Source: Letharia columbiana (taxonomy: Eukaryota; Ascomycota; Lecanoromycetes; Lecanorales; Parmeliaceae). From it: 64,000 nt of DNA. Of this stretch, positions 1 to 12,491 are shown piece after piece. Below the pieces are notes generated by a model. It saw only the letters and a program-made list of their open reading frames with translations. It was not told where the DNA came from and ran no database searches. Within the stretch, counting starts at the first letter, position 1. Every line of letters starts with the position of its first letter. The position numbers were made by a program, and so were the translations under genes. The stretch lies in assembly GCF_014066305.1 (NCBI RefSeq), contig NW_023501050.1, forward strand, positions 372,001 through 436,000, given 5' to 3'.

Positions 1-158
1 TCTGAGCCTTTTGCCTTGGAACATCGGCCATCAGCCATGAAGCCTGCAGCATTCATGATGAATGAAAGGAACGAGAAGTGGTGGCTGCATCACTCGAGGT
101 ATTTCCAGCGGTCGCGAGGGTGCTCCGGGCATGCATTGCGCATAGAGACAAGCCTCGC

Positions 159-2860
159 TCAACCTCCGTGGCAACTTTCTCGAGCCATACAATCTTTCAT
201 TGCCTTAGCTACCCTTTCCAGCGAAATGCCACGAAACTTCCGCAAGAACCAGCTCTCAGCAACGTCAACGCGAGCGCAACCATCTTCCAATTTCTCTACC
301 ATTGGCTTCCGCGAGGCGTGGGTCTTCAGCTGGACCTGTCCTTCATGACTGAATGTTTTCACCACAACAGATGCAGCAAGGTCACTCTTGAACACTACAT
401 CGGCAATACAGATATACGCAAGGTCAGCCTCTGGCATATTGGAATGCTGTAAAAATTCAACTGGCATCACTTGTATTTCTGACTGTTTGAACAACTCTAA
501 ATTTTCACCTGAAGCAGACTGTATGGTTGGACACTCTGCCATGGAGAAACTTAACAGATCTTTGAGGAGAGCGGCGCGACGCGTGTGCATGGACAAATAA
601 TCGAGATGCTTTTGCAGCTCATCATCTCAAAGCGCATGCCAGAGCACGGAGAGAAGCTGCACTAAGGTGATCTTCTTGGTTTTGGCCCACTGTTCGCAGA
701 TCAGTGCAAAAGGATCGCCACTCCCAATCTTGGTGGCTGCGGAGGTGATGACTGCATCCAGATTATCGACCGCGAGATTGGCATGGGTGTCTAATTGACA
801 GTACTGTCCACGAAAAATGCTGTACAGAGGGTAAATCCTCTCAGTATTCCTTTCGCTTACAATTTCTTTGGCTATGTGAAGCCTGCTGGATGTTTTATTG
901 GGGGCAACTTCGAGACGTCGATTCCAGATGCGAGACGGAACCACTTCAAGCAGTCTTCAGGTGTGGTGGGTAGGCCCTCAACGAAAAGTTTTGGTGGGTT
1001 GTGGACCGAGATCAAGTACTTCATGTCCCGCCACGCTACCGGTAGAAGGTTGGACTTCCTTGCTGCGTTGTATAGGTGGGCGGTTGACAATATGGTCTTG
1101 TAGGTCATTGCAAGGGCAACCCCCAACTATCGACTTTCCATTTCAATCCATAAGTCACTAAGCCGCAAAGGATGGGATGATGTTTGAGTAGGTAGAATGG
1201 TGGCACATCAATTCCTTCGTCTTGGGCTTCTTTTTTGATAGCTTTTTGACCGTCTTTGTAATGAAATGTTTTTGACCCAGTCGTTCACGAGGCTAACGAA
1301 TGTCAAAGTCCCACCGTTGTGTTTCTGGTGCCAGCCCTCTCGTCGACTATGACACTTCCTTGATGATATCTGAGGCAGCAAAACTCTTCCGGGAGGAATT
1401 CTAAGTCGCGAGACATGTCTTTAGGAGCAGAGAACTCTTGAAACATGTTTGATGGCCCACAAAACAGCATGAATGGGGAAGAATGGCCTCGGAAAGTATA
1501 ACGTACTCGATTCTCGGAGGTATTGCCGCATAGTATCCGTCCCCTGACTACTTGCGGCGGTGAGATCCTGAAGTCCGTAATGCATGTATGCTCACAGAAG
1601 CCACTTGATATCCAACATAAGCTGGATAGCAAACACAAGCCACAATGAGATGTGTTGATTGGTCTCAAAGTCTCTGAAGTAGCGTGTGATCTCGTGCGTC
1701 GTCGGAGGCTGGATTGTTATATCCTTGTTGAACACAGACGACTCCGAGCACACAAGGCTGATGAATCTTCGGTCCTCTTCGAGCTTGTCTTTCGCCAACA
1801 TCTCCTGGCGCGCGCTCTGCTCCAGTCTAAGGTATCGTACCCGTACCAAATCATCTGACGGGCCTAGAGACTGTACAAATCCTCTTCAGGAAAACAGGAA
1901 ACAGGCCAACTGATTCTCTCGGTTTGCTCGTAAGTCTTCATGTGAATATAGTTCCCTGGATTTCGCGATCCGTGATACCTTCCTCGCAGATAGGCGCCTG
2001 AAAGCAGTAGATGAAGTCCATTTCGTCAGGGGCATCAGGCCAATGCTTGATCGAATCTAGGTGCTCTTTTGTGCTACACTGAATCATGTAGAAAGCCATA
2101 TTAGTCAATAACGAAGCAGAAGAAAAATTCGTGCGCACTGCTCGGTACTCTGACCATGTCTTGCGTATGACTTCAAAAATTGCTTCGAGATCTCAGAAAG
2201 ATACAATGGAAGAAAACAGAACCTCATCGTAGAGAGATGCCATGTCGTAGACTGGCTTCGATGTACCCGTACTGCTGGTTTTTGGTGTGATGGATACCGA
2301 CAATGATGGACTCGGGCTGTCGACCGCATCGTTGGGCTCTTCGAGGCTCAAGGCTTCGAAGATTTTGGCTGCTACCTTTCCCTTTGGATCTCTGTTCTCC
2401 TTTTCATCGCGCCTCTCTTTTGGCACTTCACGGTCTTGTCGGCGTAGGATGTCTTTGACTTGCTGAAGGACGTTGACAGAATGAAGGTGGCTTTCATTCT
2501 AGGCCCGTGATACCCCAGCTCCTTGATCCACCCAGCGGGAATACTCCTTGCGAAGTGAGATGACATTATCAAGAAGAGCAAGAATGCTAGAGGGCGCCTG
2601 GATCGTTTGCTTTGCAGACTTGACAACGATCTCTGCTAGTTAATAAAGTCTCGGATTGGTATAAGGTACATACTCTCTTCTGTCTAGGCCGAGGCGTTCA
2701 CAGCGGCTTAACCCGCCTTCTTCTTGGCCATGTTAAGGAGACTTTGTCCACAATTCTGTACAGCTTCAATAAGCCATGTTGTGAACTTTGTGATGCCCGA
2801 CTTATAACGCTTGTAAGGTAAGTATTGAATCAGAGGTCTGCATCCATGATGATCCTTAGC
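159..2860 (-). pseudogene. DUF6604-type gene relic with several in-frame stops
   Basis: The minus strand carries successive coding-like segments in the order expected for the large fungal DUF6604 family, whose function is unknown. There is an N-terminal YKRYKSGITKFTTWL segment near 2840-2780. After a likely short intron come EIVVKSAKQTIQAPSSILAL (about 2630-2570) and QQVKDILRRQDREVPKERRD (about 2470-2410). Then follow DLEAIFEVIRKTWSEY (about 2190), LWLVFAIQLMLDIKWLL (about 1640-1595), an ILSTAHLYNAARKS segment (about 1100) and a C-terminal block to 159. In-frame stops lie at 2708-2710 (TAA), 2684-2686 (TAG), 2499-2501 (TAG), 2193-2195 (TGA) and 1592-1594 (TGA). The reading frame also shifts near 1900-1850 and 940-870. 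Each stop is one C-to-T step from CAA, CAG or CGA. The family assignment is from memory of conserved motifs; the breaks are seen directly. Some shifts could be unrecognised introns, but five stops inside conserved motifs cannot all be. Confidence 0.72.
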
Positions 2861-3092
2861 TCGCCCCAGCGAGTAGGCTCATTGGCTATCGTGGTTGGTC
2901 GCCGTTAGAAAGTCACAACTAAAGTGACCAGGAGAACAAGTCTGATGGATGAACTTCGGGGTTTTCAGCAAGGCTAGCTATTCGGCTCTTGGCAGCGGAG
3001 ATAGTTTACCCCCCCACCCCACATTCTTCAACCTTCTTCAGACTTTTTCGAGAAGATTCATAGAGAAGTATTACGTGCAGCAGATACTCAAA

Positions 3093-4497
3093 ATGGCGAC
3101 CACTGTGGATAAGGTGCATGTCATTTTTGTGAGAAGGCGAGCCCCTTTGCTAACAGGCTCTTGCACAGATCAAGGACATCGAGGCCGAGATGGCCAAGAC
3201 GCAAAAGAACAAGGCTACGAGCTACCATTTGGGTCAATTGAAGGCCAAGCTCGCCAAACTGAAGCGGGAGCTTCTTACACCACAGTCCAGCGGTGGTGGT
3301 GGAGGCTGTAAGGAACACCAAAGGTCTGAAGAGGAAGCCCGGTTCTAACTGCTGACAGCTGGATTCGACGTTGCCCGGACGGGCGTTGCTAGTGTTGGGT
3401 TTATAGGCTTTCCATCCGTTGGCAAGAGTACGCTCATGAGTAAATTGACGGGGCAATTTTCAGAAGGTCGGGCGTGCTGCGAGATGAAGGGAGTGCGGGC
3501 ATGCTAACGCTTCTGCAGCGGCTGCATACGAGTTCACTACCCTGACCACTGTACCTGGCCAAGTCCAATACAACGGCGCTGCTATTCAAATGCTCGATCT
3601 CCCGGGTATCATCCAAGGAGCCAAGGACGGCAAAGGTCGAGGTCGTCAGGTCATTGCTGTTGCCAAGACGTGCCATCTTATTTTCATTGTCCTCGACGTC
3701 AACAAACCCCTCACTGACAAAAGAGTCATCGAGAACGAGCTAGAGGGTTTCGGTATCCGAATCAACAAGGATCCGCCAAACATTGTCTTCAAGAAGAAAG
3801 ACAAGGGTGGCGTCAGCGTCACGAACACGGTCCCGTTGACCCATATCAGCCATGAGGTTGCTCTTCCTTCGCACGCTGGTAGAGCCAAGCTGACGTTGTC
3901 GGGTAGGAAATCAAGGCAGTGATGGGCGAGTACAAGATCTCATCCGCTGATATTGCCATTCGCTGCGATGCCGAGATCGATGACCTGATTGATATTTTGG
4001 AGGCGAAGAGCAGGAGCTATATCCCTGTGATATATGCCCTCAACAAGATCGACTCCATATCGATCGAGGAGCTCGACCTAATATACAGGATCCCCAACGC
4101 GTGTCCCATCAGCGCTGAGCACGGCTGGAATGTCGACGAGCTGTTGCAGCAAATGTGGGAGAAGCTTCAGCTCCGGCGTATCTATACGAAGCCGAAAGGC
4201 AAGTCTCCGGACTATAACACGCCTGTCGTATTGAGGAAGAACGCTTGTAGCGTCGAGGATTTTGTAGGTGATGCTGTCTTGTTCATCGGTCTGTGCTGAT
4301 AACAAGTCAGTGCAATGCTATTCACAAGACTATCGTGGAGCAGTTCAAGCACGCGATCGTGTATGGACAGTCGGTGAAGCATCAGCCGCAGAGGGTGGGA
4401 CTATCCCACGAGCTTGCCGATGAGGATATCAGTAAGTGTCCAAAAGAGCCATCCGTGTCTCATTCTCATAGTTGCAGTCACGATCATAAAACGATAA
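3093..4497 (+). CDS. RBG1: DRG1/Rbg1-type developmentally regulated GTPase
   Basis: Translation-associated GTP-binding protein of the OBG/DRG family. Yeast Rbg1 works with Tma46 on ribosomes to relieve stalling. The model has seven exons: 3093-3113, 3169-3307, 3359-3466, 3519-3856, 3907-4263, 4311-4431 and 4478-4497, giving 367 residues, the usual DRG length. Visible motifs are the N-terminal basic helix with a [14 protein letters not shown] repeat, G1 [11 protein letters not shown], the DRG signature [11 protein letters not shown]3 [20 protein letters not shown]4 NKID and G5 SAEHGW. A C-terminal TGS domain runs from [18 protein letters not shown] to the terminal DEDIITIIKR. All introns are GT-AG and keep frame, although the first donor (GTGCAT) is weak. 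The start is the first ATG giving the conserved short first exon. No break was seen, so the gene is probably active. Assignment to DRG1 rather than DRG2 rests on the insert and C-terminus and is fairly secure. Confidence 0.93.
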
Positions 4498-6967
4498 TAG
4501 TACTGAATGAGACAATCGGACGGGGGATTTGCAGTCCAGGAGAATAGTGCCACAGTCCTCCTATTGCCCTCATTGCCGAGTCAACAAGATTCAGAACCAT
4601 GAATCTAAGACGAGCGTGGCAAGGGCTGGGCTTACGCTCCGGAAAGTTGCCACCCTCGCCGAGTGGCTCTTACACCCAAGGATGATGCCAACAAAGAACA
4701 AGACTCCAGATCGAGAGTACCGAGAATGTGAGCAGTCATTCAGGAAAATGGAGCGCTTTGACCATCCAAGGTTACATGATCCCTGAAAAAGGAGATGGCA
4801 TCAATCATAGTCTCACTGCAACACCCCCTAGGAAATGAAAACATCGAGATCTACTTGTCAGGTCAATATTGATGCTGACGCAAGACCAAAAAGCCGTTCC
4901 CACAGATTCGAGGTCTGCGTTTAGCGATGTTGAAGCCCAATGTTCGTCATCGTGATGCCAAGTAATGCTGTTTCAGAGCGAGGATTAAGATGGGCATTTC
5001 ATCAGAAGGAGCCTCATTTTCTCTACGATCATTGCAATCTCCGCACGATCTCCGCATGATCATCATTTCCGATGTACAGGCAACCGCGAATGACCTCCAT
5101 TTGAAGCGTTGCACGACATACAATTCGACACGAGGCAGGAAAGGGAGCACTGACGTTTTATGTAGTCAAGCGGAGCAGAAGACCATTTCGAGGCAGTGGA
5201 TTTTGATAGCGGGATGGGCAATAATATCGACCACTCGGCAGATATGGACACCCTGTTCTGTTGCTGAGTGGCTTTTGAGCAACAATAGCGGTATTTGGTA
5301 CTGTGAATGTGGCTTGCCTAGGTTGGACTCTGAGACCGCATGGTAATAATGCCTCTAACGGCTCGACCGCTAGGTGCGGATCAGCAAAAATCAGGTGCCG
5401 CATCACGGCCGTTCAACAGGCTTTGACGCCCAAGTCCCCCCGTTATTCGCCTGAAAAATAGTCACCTGGTCAGAAAAGACGGAGAATTCAATCCGAACCC
5501 ATGGAGAGGATCAGATGACAGTCTTTTGGCGATGGCCTATGGAGTCTCTACCAATCTACCAACGCGCGAGTTTAAAATGCAAGTGCGAATTTTCTTTTTG
5601 CGAGGCACATCCCACGCCTTATCCCAGAAAATTGCGAGAATGATAACGAAAAGGATTTAGCAAATCGATTTTGAATTCGTTCGATTTTGACTAAGGAATA
5701 TCGCATTAATCCCATTCGCCCAAGAGAAAAGAAGGCTGGCCAACGGACAGGGCTGGATAACCCAGTCGAAGGCAGGGCTTTGGTAGATCATTTTTTCCAG
5801 ATCTTCACCTTAAACCGTAACGAGCCGTCAGACTGACGGCTTTTCCCCCTGTTGGACACTCTTGACCATTTTGACTTTATTGAGTCCCGCAATTTATTGA
5901 GGTTTATGGGAGTGGAAAGGAAGAAGTGAAGAAATGAAGCAAAGAAGAATAGAAAGAAAAGCCGGTGAGATAGCCATAGCAGCTGAAGGAGAGGGATATT
6001 GCGAGCTGGGGGTTGCTCCTTGCTGTTATACTTACTTGGGACACGGGGTATTTCTGGTACTAGCAAGGTATGTAGGATGCAATGAAAATGTCGGGGGGCA
6101 AGCAAAAAGACCAAATACACAAGTAGGTAACAATAATGATCCAGGTAAAAAAGGGTAAAAAAAAAAGGTAACGAGGGAAATAACATGAAGCGATTTTAGG
6201 AGGGCCGAAAAGTGATGGATTATTACCCGCCCAGTTGCATATAACCTACCGGTGGTACTAAACGTCAAACCGCTGCTAAACAAGTTAATCAAGTACTTAG
6301 GCACGTAGCCTCCCATCCCCCACAAACCTCAATATTTACTGCTGCATAAAGGGATACACCAACACGTCGATATTTGTGTCAATCTTTTGAAAGAATTCAG
6401 GATTCTTGATTTCTGACTTTTGGATTGCAATTTCACGGGATATTGCGGTTGGTAAGCCAAGATACAGACAGCCCGAACTGCCCCGCCATCCGCAATCTTT
6501 TAGGGGAGAAGGGGAGGGGGGGGGGGGTCTTTCGGTCAAGTATTCGCGCATGGGCATGAATACTTGAATTGGACTTTGTACTGCACTGAGAGAGACCTGG
6601 ACTGACTTTGAAACACATCCAGGTACCAGCGTAGAACATTCATTCATATCCATGTCCATCTTCGCATTCACATCCACATTCATTCATTCATCATTCATTT
6701 AATCTTTGCCCTGGACCATCATCATCATCATCATCATCATCATTATCGTTCTCTTCCTGCTGGATTCCTTACTGTTCCTGACCTTGACCGCTCACACGGC
6801 CTTTTCCATACGGATGCCGGCAAAGGTTCGCGTTCGCCTTACTATCAAAGTACCCCTGGTGCTGCATTAAAGGATCCAAAGGAACACCTCGGCTGCATGC
6901 CCCGCCAAACCGGACGTACTCGCGACAGAACAACTCAACCTACGCTCCGACTGCCCGCCATATCAAC
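4498..6967. other. Intergenic region and long leader of the next gene
   Basis: No convincing coding frame was recognised. Several open frames of 60-130 codons exist on both strands but are short, low in complexity or lack coding character. The part from about 5,700 to 6,967 is rich in homopolymer and pyrimidine tracts and contains a run of 12 G at 6516-6527. Much of it is probably promoter and untranslated leader of the helix-turn-helix gene downstream. Confidence 0.5.
6718..6744 (+). repeat. (ATC)9 microsatellite
   Basis: Nine perfect ATC triplets lie in the probable 5' leader about 225 bases before the helix-turn-helix gene start. This is a simple-sequence repeat likely to vary in length between strains. 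Confidence 0.9.
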
Positions 6968-8772
6968 ATGCACGACTCTTACGCCGTCAATATCAAAATG
7001 GAACAGCATTATGGCCTTCACCACGACGATGATTTTGCCACCGCTGCAATGGTCCAAGTTGCCCCCGACTCCCCGCATCACTCTCCGCCAAATGATTACG
7101 GCGACTTCGACTTCTCAACTTCGGTACATGCTCAACTGGATTCAATGTACAACCGGCCCTTGCAATCTGCATTTCCCACTCCCCAGCCTTTGCATCCCCT
7201 AATCACCATGCCGCAATGGCCTAGTCAGATCACCAGTCCATCGGAAACCAGCAGCCCTCCACCGGTGGTACATCTACAGCCCAGGCCCATCCTGCCACTT
7301 TCCAAAACCGTTCCGACCATACCGAAGCTTGCCACTGTATCACCCAAAGAGAAACCAACGCAGTCCTCATCACGAAGAACACTCACAGATAGCGATCGTC
7401 GGAAGATGTGCGAGTATCATAATGAGAACCCCAATGTAAAGCAGACAGAAATAGGCGGTGAGTCCAAAATAGACGGAAGAAATGGATTTAGCTGATTATT
7501 CCTCCAGCCATGTTTGGTGTCGAGAGGAGGTTTGTCAATACATTGCTCTGTCATGAGCGAACCGTGATGCTAATTCATTCCCTTTCAAGTACCGTCTCCA
7601 AAGTCTTACGAAATAAAGACAAGTATCTCGTTCAAGAAGAAGGCAATCGATCTCCAATACGAAGATCCAAAAGCAAATTTCCAGATATTGAGCGAACGTT
7701 ATCCCAATGGGTAAAGAACCGCATCAGTCAGCGACTACCGCTAGACGATAGCACCATCAGAGACCAAGCGCGGATATTCGCGACGACAGTAGGCAGCTCG
7801 GAGTGTCATAATCAAGTAAACGATCCTGCTTGGCTGGAACTATTCAAACAAAAGAACCATCTGCCAGGTGCAAAACCAGGCGAGATCAAAGACGAGAACG
7901 ATGCGCTTTGCCCGGAGACCAAATCTGGCTCGCAGACACCCAATGGCATCTCACCTGTCGGATGGGATGGTCTGCCCATAAGTCCGCCAAAGGAGGAGTT
8001 CAACGCCCACAGTCCAGACAACTACATCGACTCGAACAACAACTACGGCCACGCGCATTCGCAAAGCGCAACATCTCTTGGCAGCTGCTTCTCAGAGATC
8101 TCCTCTTTCGCCGGCGACTTCCGCAGTCCCACCTCACCTTACTTCTCCCCAATGTCAAGCTGCGGCCCTTCGCCATCCATGCCCGCTCAAAAAATGGCCC
8201 GTCTCCCACCTTTAGCACCCGCAGGCGCGTTGCGACGTCGACAGACCGTCCCACTGATTTCGTCGGACTCCTCCCCGGACTCGACAACCTCCAAACCCCT
8301 CCCCCAGTCAATGGCATCCTCCACCCTCGACTCCCCCCACGACGAAATGGACATCTCCCCCCTGAGCGCCACGGACCCCTCCCTGCACCCCTCTCGCTCG
8401 TCCACCTCGAACCCGTCCCCCCTCTCCATGGCGCCCCCCTCCAGCATGACGCTCGGCTCCAGCAACCCCGGTTCCGCCGTCAGCGCCAGTCCCCTCACCT
8501 CCAACAACTCCCCCTCGTCTCCCCCTTCGCAAGACGAAGCGCGCGCCGCCCTGTCCACGCTCATGACGTTCATCAAGCACCAACCGAACGGCGCGGTCGA
8601 CCCGCACGATTATCTCGTCATGGGCAAATGGATGCACATGCTCAAGCTGGAAACGGGAGAACTGCCGGGGGGCATGCAGGCGATCCATCAGCAACATCCG
8701 ATGCAAGGCAGCGAGAGGGCGGACGGGACGGTGCCGATTGGGAGGAAGAGGAGCGAGCATTCGCTGTCGTGA
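6968..8772 (+). CDS. CENP-B/Tc5-type helix-turn-helix DNA-binding protein
   Basis: Putative transcription or chromatin factor of 564 residues. Exons are 6968-7457, 7508-7529 (only 22 nt) and 7590-8772, all GT-AG and in frame. Residues 1-130 are disordered and Pro/Ser-rich. A CENP-B N-terminal helix-turn-helix follows, from RRTLTDSDRRKMCEYHNENP across the microexon (AMFGVERS) to STVSKVLRNKDKYL. Next comes the Tc5/CENP-B second domain with FPDIERTLSQWVKNR and the WLELFKQKNHLPGAKPG motif. The remaining 330 residues are Ser/Pro-rich and probably regulatory, with an SPxP-dense segment. They end in a helical segment (EARAALSTLMTFIKHQ ... HDYLVMGKWMHMLKLE). No DDE transposase domain follows, so this looks like a domesticated DNA-binding protein and not a transposon. 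The DNA target is unknown. The ATG at 6968 is the first in frame after a pyrimidine-rich leader. Confidence 0.85.
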
Positions 8773-9623
8773 TGATCTCTGCGGGGGAAATGTGGGGGGG
8801 GGGAAGGTGTGTGTCGATGGTTTGTTCTATCATAATTGGGAGGAAGTGAGCATTCGCTCGTCTTGACCATACGTTTTTGGAAGGATGTATTGTCGCGTCT
8901 TCTATCATGTTCGGGAAGGACGGTCCTCGCATATCTCGCATCGGTATATTTCGCATCTGCAGCACTCTCGCTAAAAAATTCCTTTCGTCTCCCTTTTTTT
9001 CTTTTCTTTTTCGGGGAATCATGTCCGCAGCATCGCCATGGATGTCTCGGGCGAGGGGAGGATCAGGGACCGGAGGGGATCCCAATTCAGCAACACTGGT
9101 TGTTTCCCGAGGCAATGGGACGGAAGGAAGGAAGAAGGAAGGAAGGAAATCTTTTTCCCACAGGCAAGGGGACAGACGGGAAGGACATTATACACACACA
9201 CGGCAGGCCGAAGTTCACTTATCATTATCATTCTTCCGGGACGGGGTGGGGGCGGCATCATCGATGGCAAGCAAGCAAGCAAGGACGAAAGAAACACAGA
9301 GAGGAGAAGAAAAAGACCTAGAAATACCCTAGCCTCACGGCTTTGACACGACCAAGTCGAGGAGCCCCGCGGCTGGATCTTGCGCTGTATGTGGAGGAGG
9401 CGGCATTGTTTTAAGTCGAACCATATCATATTCGTTTATTTCTTGGGTGGGGGGAGGGGAGGGGGGGGGAAATGGGGGAGGCATATTGTAATTACGCGAG
9501 GGCGGGCACCGTGTATGTAGCCGCGAGCTTGGCTGAGACAGAAGTGACTGTATGACTTGACCGAGAGATGCATCGGTGGTATTTGTCATGAATTTGGATT
9601 GTGGATTCCCATCGTGGTGATGT
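8773..9623. other. Convergent 3' intergenic region
   Basis: This is the space between the stop codons of two convergent genes. It contains purine-rich simple sequence, with GGAAGGAAG-type repeats around 9121-9150 and G runs around 9450-9470. Open frames here have no coding character. It probably holds both 3' untranslated regions. Confidence 0.5.
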
Positions 9624-12491
9624 CTATATCTCGCTCCCGAGCCTCTCCTGCCGCAGCTCCTCTACCCGTCGCTCGCTAAGCTCTGGCAGGAGGCGGACCA
9701 CGATCAATTCGAGAATTGCATACCCAAGGTGCTTGTTCAGATACCCGTCTCCCCAGACATCCAGCTCGCCTTCCACCTCGGCGACCCAGTCCTCCGTGTC
9801 CTCACCGCCGAAGAATCGCTTCCAGACGGCCGTCGGCAGCAGGGAGAGTAGGGAAAGGGCGCAGGTGCGTTTGATCTTGCTGATGTCGCCGGCGGAAGGA
9901 GCTGGAGGAGCGGGCGGCGGGAGACAAGAATTTGGAAAAAGGGTTGGGCGGAGAGTGCGAAGCAAAGTCGGCAAGAGTTGTGATGGTTGAAGGTGCGTGT
10001 GGAGGGAGTGGTGCATATACCTGTCAAAGCCAACGAGCGTCAGAAAGTACCGATCAGGAACATTGAAAGCTCGGTTAGACGGAGAGTCGTTAAGACCGAG
10101 ATGAACGCAGTGGACGGATTAGTGATGATGCAAAGATGACTGAAACAGGCAGGCGCAAGACGTGGGAAATTGAGGTCTGAACTCGAGACGGGGAAAGGGT
10201 CGGGCAGCCTTGCAGAATGCGTGCTGCGCAGGATTACTTTCTGACCGCCTTCTCCTTGCCTTGCACTTGGCGCCGAAATGCAGATGGCTTGAAGATGATG
10301 AGCGGTCGGCGGGGGGGGGGAGTGATGCGAAATTAGGGCTTTTTTTGCTGACGGGCCCCTTCGGCCGATCATTGTTGATCATTCGGCAGTGGTTGTCTCG
10401 TTAAGCTGCCGGGCGATTGAATCAAGCTTGCCCTGATTGACACGCCAAGCAACAACAACAGCAACAACTTTTTGTTTTTTGGTTGCAAGGAAGAGTGCAT
10501 CAATGGTGAAGATACTTTATCGAGACAATATATCTAACCAAACAAGAGAAACTCAAGGGGTGTGAAATGAGGAGAAAAAAGATATAATATTTTAATGTCA
10601 AAAGGATAAAATAAAATAAAAAAAGCACAAAAAATAAAAAAGAGGCTAATGGGAAAAGGGAAAAGGGAAAAGGTGTGGTAGCGAAAGCGGTAAGTGCGGG
10701 AAGAGTGGGGAAAGTCTAGGCTCTGCTTTCGCTCGCCTTGTGTCTTGGCACCTTGGTAGGGAAAAAAAAAGAGGAAAAAGGGAAAAAAGGGGAAAACGCA
10801 CGAGGAGGGAAAGAGGACTGAAAGGGGGACTGAAGGAGGACTGGAGGAGGACTGGAGGAGGACTAGAATGCAGGCCTGATTTTAGCTTTGCATCGTCTGT
10901 CCTCAACTCCTGCAACACGATAACGGGGCGAGTGTGCTACCATTCCCCGCGCATCTTAGCTTCACCTCAAAGGGTAGGCCAAAGCAGTCCAATGACTCCA
11001 TACATGCGCGTTATGTCCGGATGCAACCACAACGAAGTCAGATGACTGAAAACGCATGCGGACTCATATGCGCTTCGGCGAATTGCAGGGATCCACGAGC
11101 CAACGACAACGCAGAAGAGACTTGTACTGCACTTACTGGTCGAGGATGCCGTCGGTGGCGGCCAGTCCAAGGGGACCGTGGATCAGCTGGTATTGAAGCA
11201 ATGCCAGAGATCCAGAGAGCCAGGGCTTCCGTGAACGGAGATCGAGTAGAACGGAGATGACGGAGAGCACTTGGAAACTCAGCATCGGCTGGGGCCGGTC
11301 CGATTTCTCTTCCATGCCCCATGATTCGCTCCACCCTGATGTCTTTGCTGTCGATTTCGTGCGCATTGGTCGCGAGGATGCGGTAATGAAGCCGATCATG
11401 ACAAAACGTATTGTCATGAACGTCAAGAAGCCGTATTGTAAGATTCGCCAGAACGCAGACGAGAACGGGGATCGTCTGTCGTCCTTAGTAGCTTCCTCGC
11501 TCTGGCCTTTCTCCGCAAGGAGGCCAAATTTCTCAAGACGGCTCCTGGTATCAACCTTGATCTCTTCACCCGTAGCTTTTGGCTCTATCCTCGCTTTGAC
11601 CACGTCGACAAGCGTGGTGATGCCGCCCCATAAGAACCAACCTTCGCAGACCTTGCCGCCGATGGAATTGCCCAGGATGCTGTCTGCAATGACATCGGCA
11701 ACAAGGGTCCGTAGACACGCATTCTCCAGGTCTTCCGTAGGTAGTAGCACGGCTAGTGCGCCCTGCACCAAAAGCTGCCTGTATGCTGCTTCATGCTCCT
11801 GCTGCTCGGTCGCGGTCGATGGGACAGCCGGGTCAGGCACTGGCGAAAGTGCTGGGTGAGGAATCAAGCTGTGGTATATGACATGAGGGTCCGTATGTAG
11901 GGGTGGTAGATGTTGCGATCGATGACTGACTCGGTATGCTGTTGCCCTGTTAGCTGGAACTCCTGCGCATCAAGCCTGGAACTGCCGACCATGGATATGA
12001 CCTTCAATCAATTCTGGTATCTCATCGAGTATCAAGCCCTCAAGGTCGACGGTCCTTAATCTGCTCTCCAACGCTCTTGTGCAATGAGCCACTATCCGTA
12101 CCACCTCCTCCACGAAGCCTTGATCCGGGGTGATCTTCCCATACCAGCTGTAGACCAGATCCTTGACAACGACTGCAATAATGGCGTAGAGCTGCAGATC
12201 CACATCGTTGCTGCTCGTCAACGGAGGTAAGAGCTCGTCGATGGGACGAGGCTCCGCGTGACTCTGGGGGCAGAGCACGCGTCTTACCAAGGCGGCCGTC
12301 GCTTTGTCCGAGACATCAGAGGGCCCTGTTGACCGAGCCGGTGACGATTGTCGACTTCTCGAGGAGGGCCTTGAGCGTGGAGGCGGTGTTGAGGTGGATT
12401 TTGCCGCTATCGAAGTGCTACTGAATGTAGGGATGGCTTTGGGGCGCGGCTGAAGATTCGATGGGGGCCGGAGAGAAGGTTGAGTCATCAT
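9624..12491 (-). CDS. PXA-domain membrane protein
   Basis: Fungal phox-associated (PXA) domain protein of 566 residues, related to the N-terminal parts of sorting nexins; fungal members are linked to endosomal or nuclear-envelope/ER membranes. Exons in transcription order are 12491-11990, 11938-11137 and 10020-9624. Residues 1-75 are Ser/Pro-rich and disordered. The PXA domain starts at DVDLQLYAIIAVVVKDLVYS and continues through the ELIEGHIHAYRVSHR junction and RTLVADVIADSILGN to a hydrophobic EGWFLWGGITTLVDVV. A middle segment with FWRILQYGFLTFMTIRFVMIGF looks like a membrane helix. The C-terminal helical region has GDISKIKRTCALSLLSLLP and LNKHLGYAILELIVVRLLPEL. The start is the first ATG; upstream in-frame sequence lacks one. 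The second intron (10021-11136, 1,116 nt) is far longer than the others here, yet the splice restores the family sequence exactly (ILDQ then YMHHSL). Confidence 0.82.
10021..11136 (-). other. Unusually long intron of the PXA gene
   Basis: This 1,116-nt intron has donor GTAAGT at 11136-11131 and acceptor TTTGACAG ending at 10021. It contains an A/T-rich core (about 10555-10640), G/A-rich purine tracts (10640-10870) including three near-identical GGAGGACT units, and no recognisable gene. Long introns of this kind are uncommon in compact ascomycete genomes. Confidence 0.6.

Noticed and set aside
5788..6186. 132-codon minus frame
   Set aside because: It is Phe/Leu-rich, derived from A-rich and purine tracts on the plus strand, with no domain and a position in the leader or promoter.
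6968..8772. Tc5/pogo transposon at the helix-turn-helix gene
   Set aside because: There is no DDE domain, no terminal inverted repeats were seen, and the gene has introns and a long regulatory tail.
8187..9115. Several 100-157 codon minus frames
   Set aside because: They are antisense or 3' to the helix-turn-helix gene; long only because of C-rich Ser/Pro codons.
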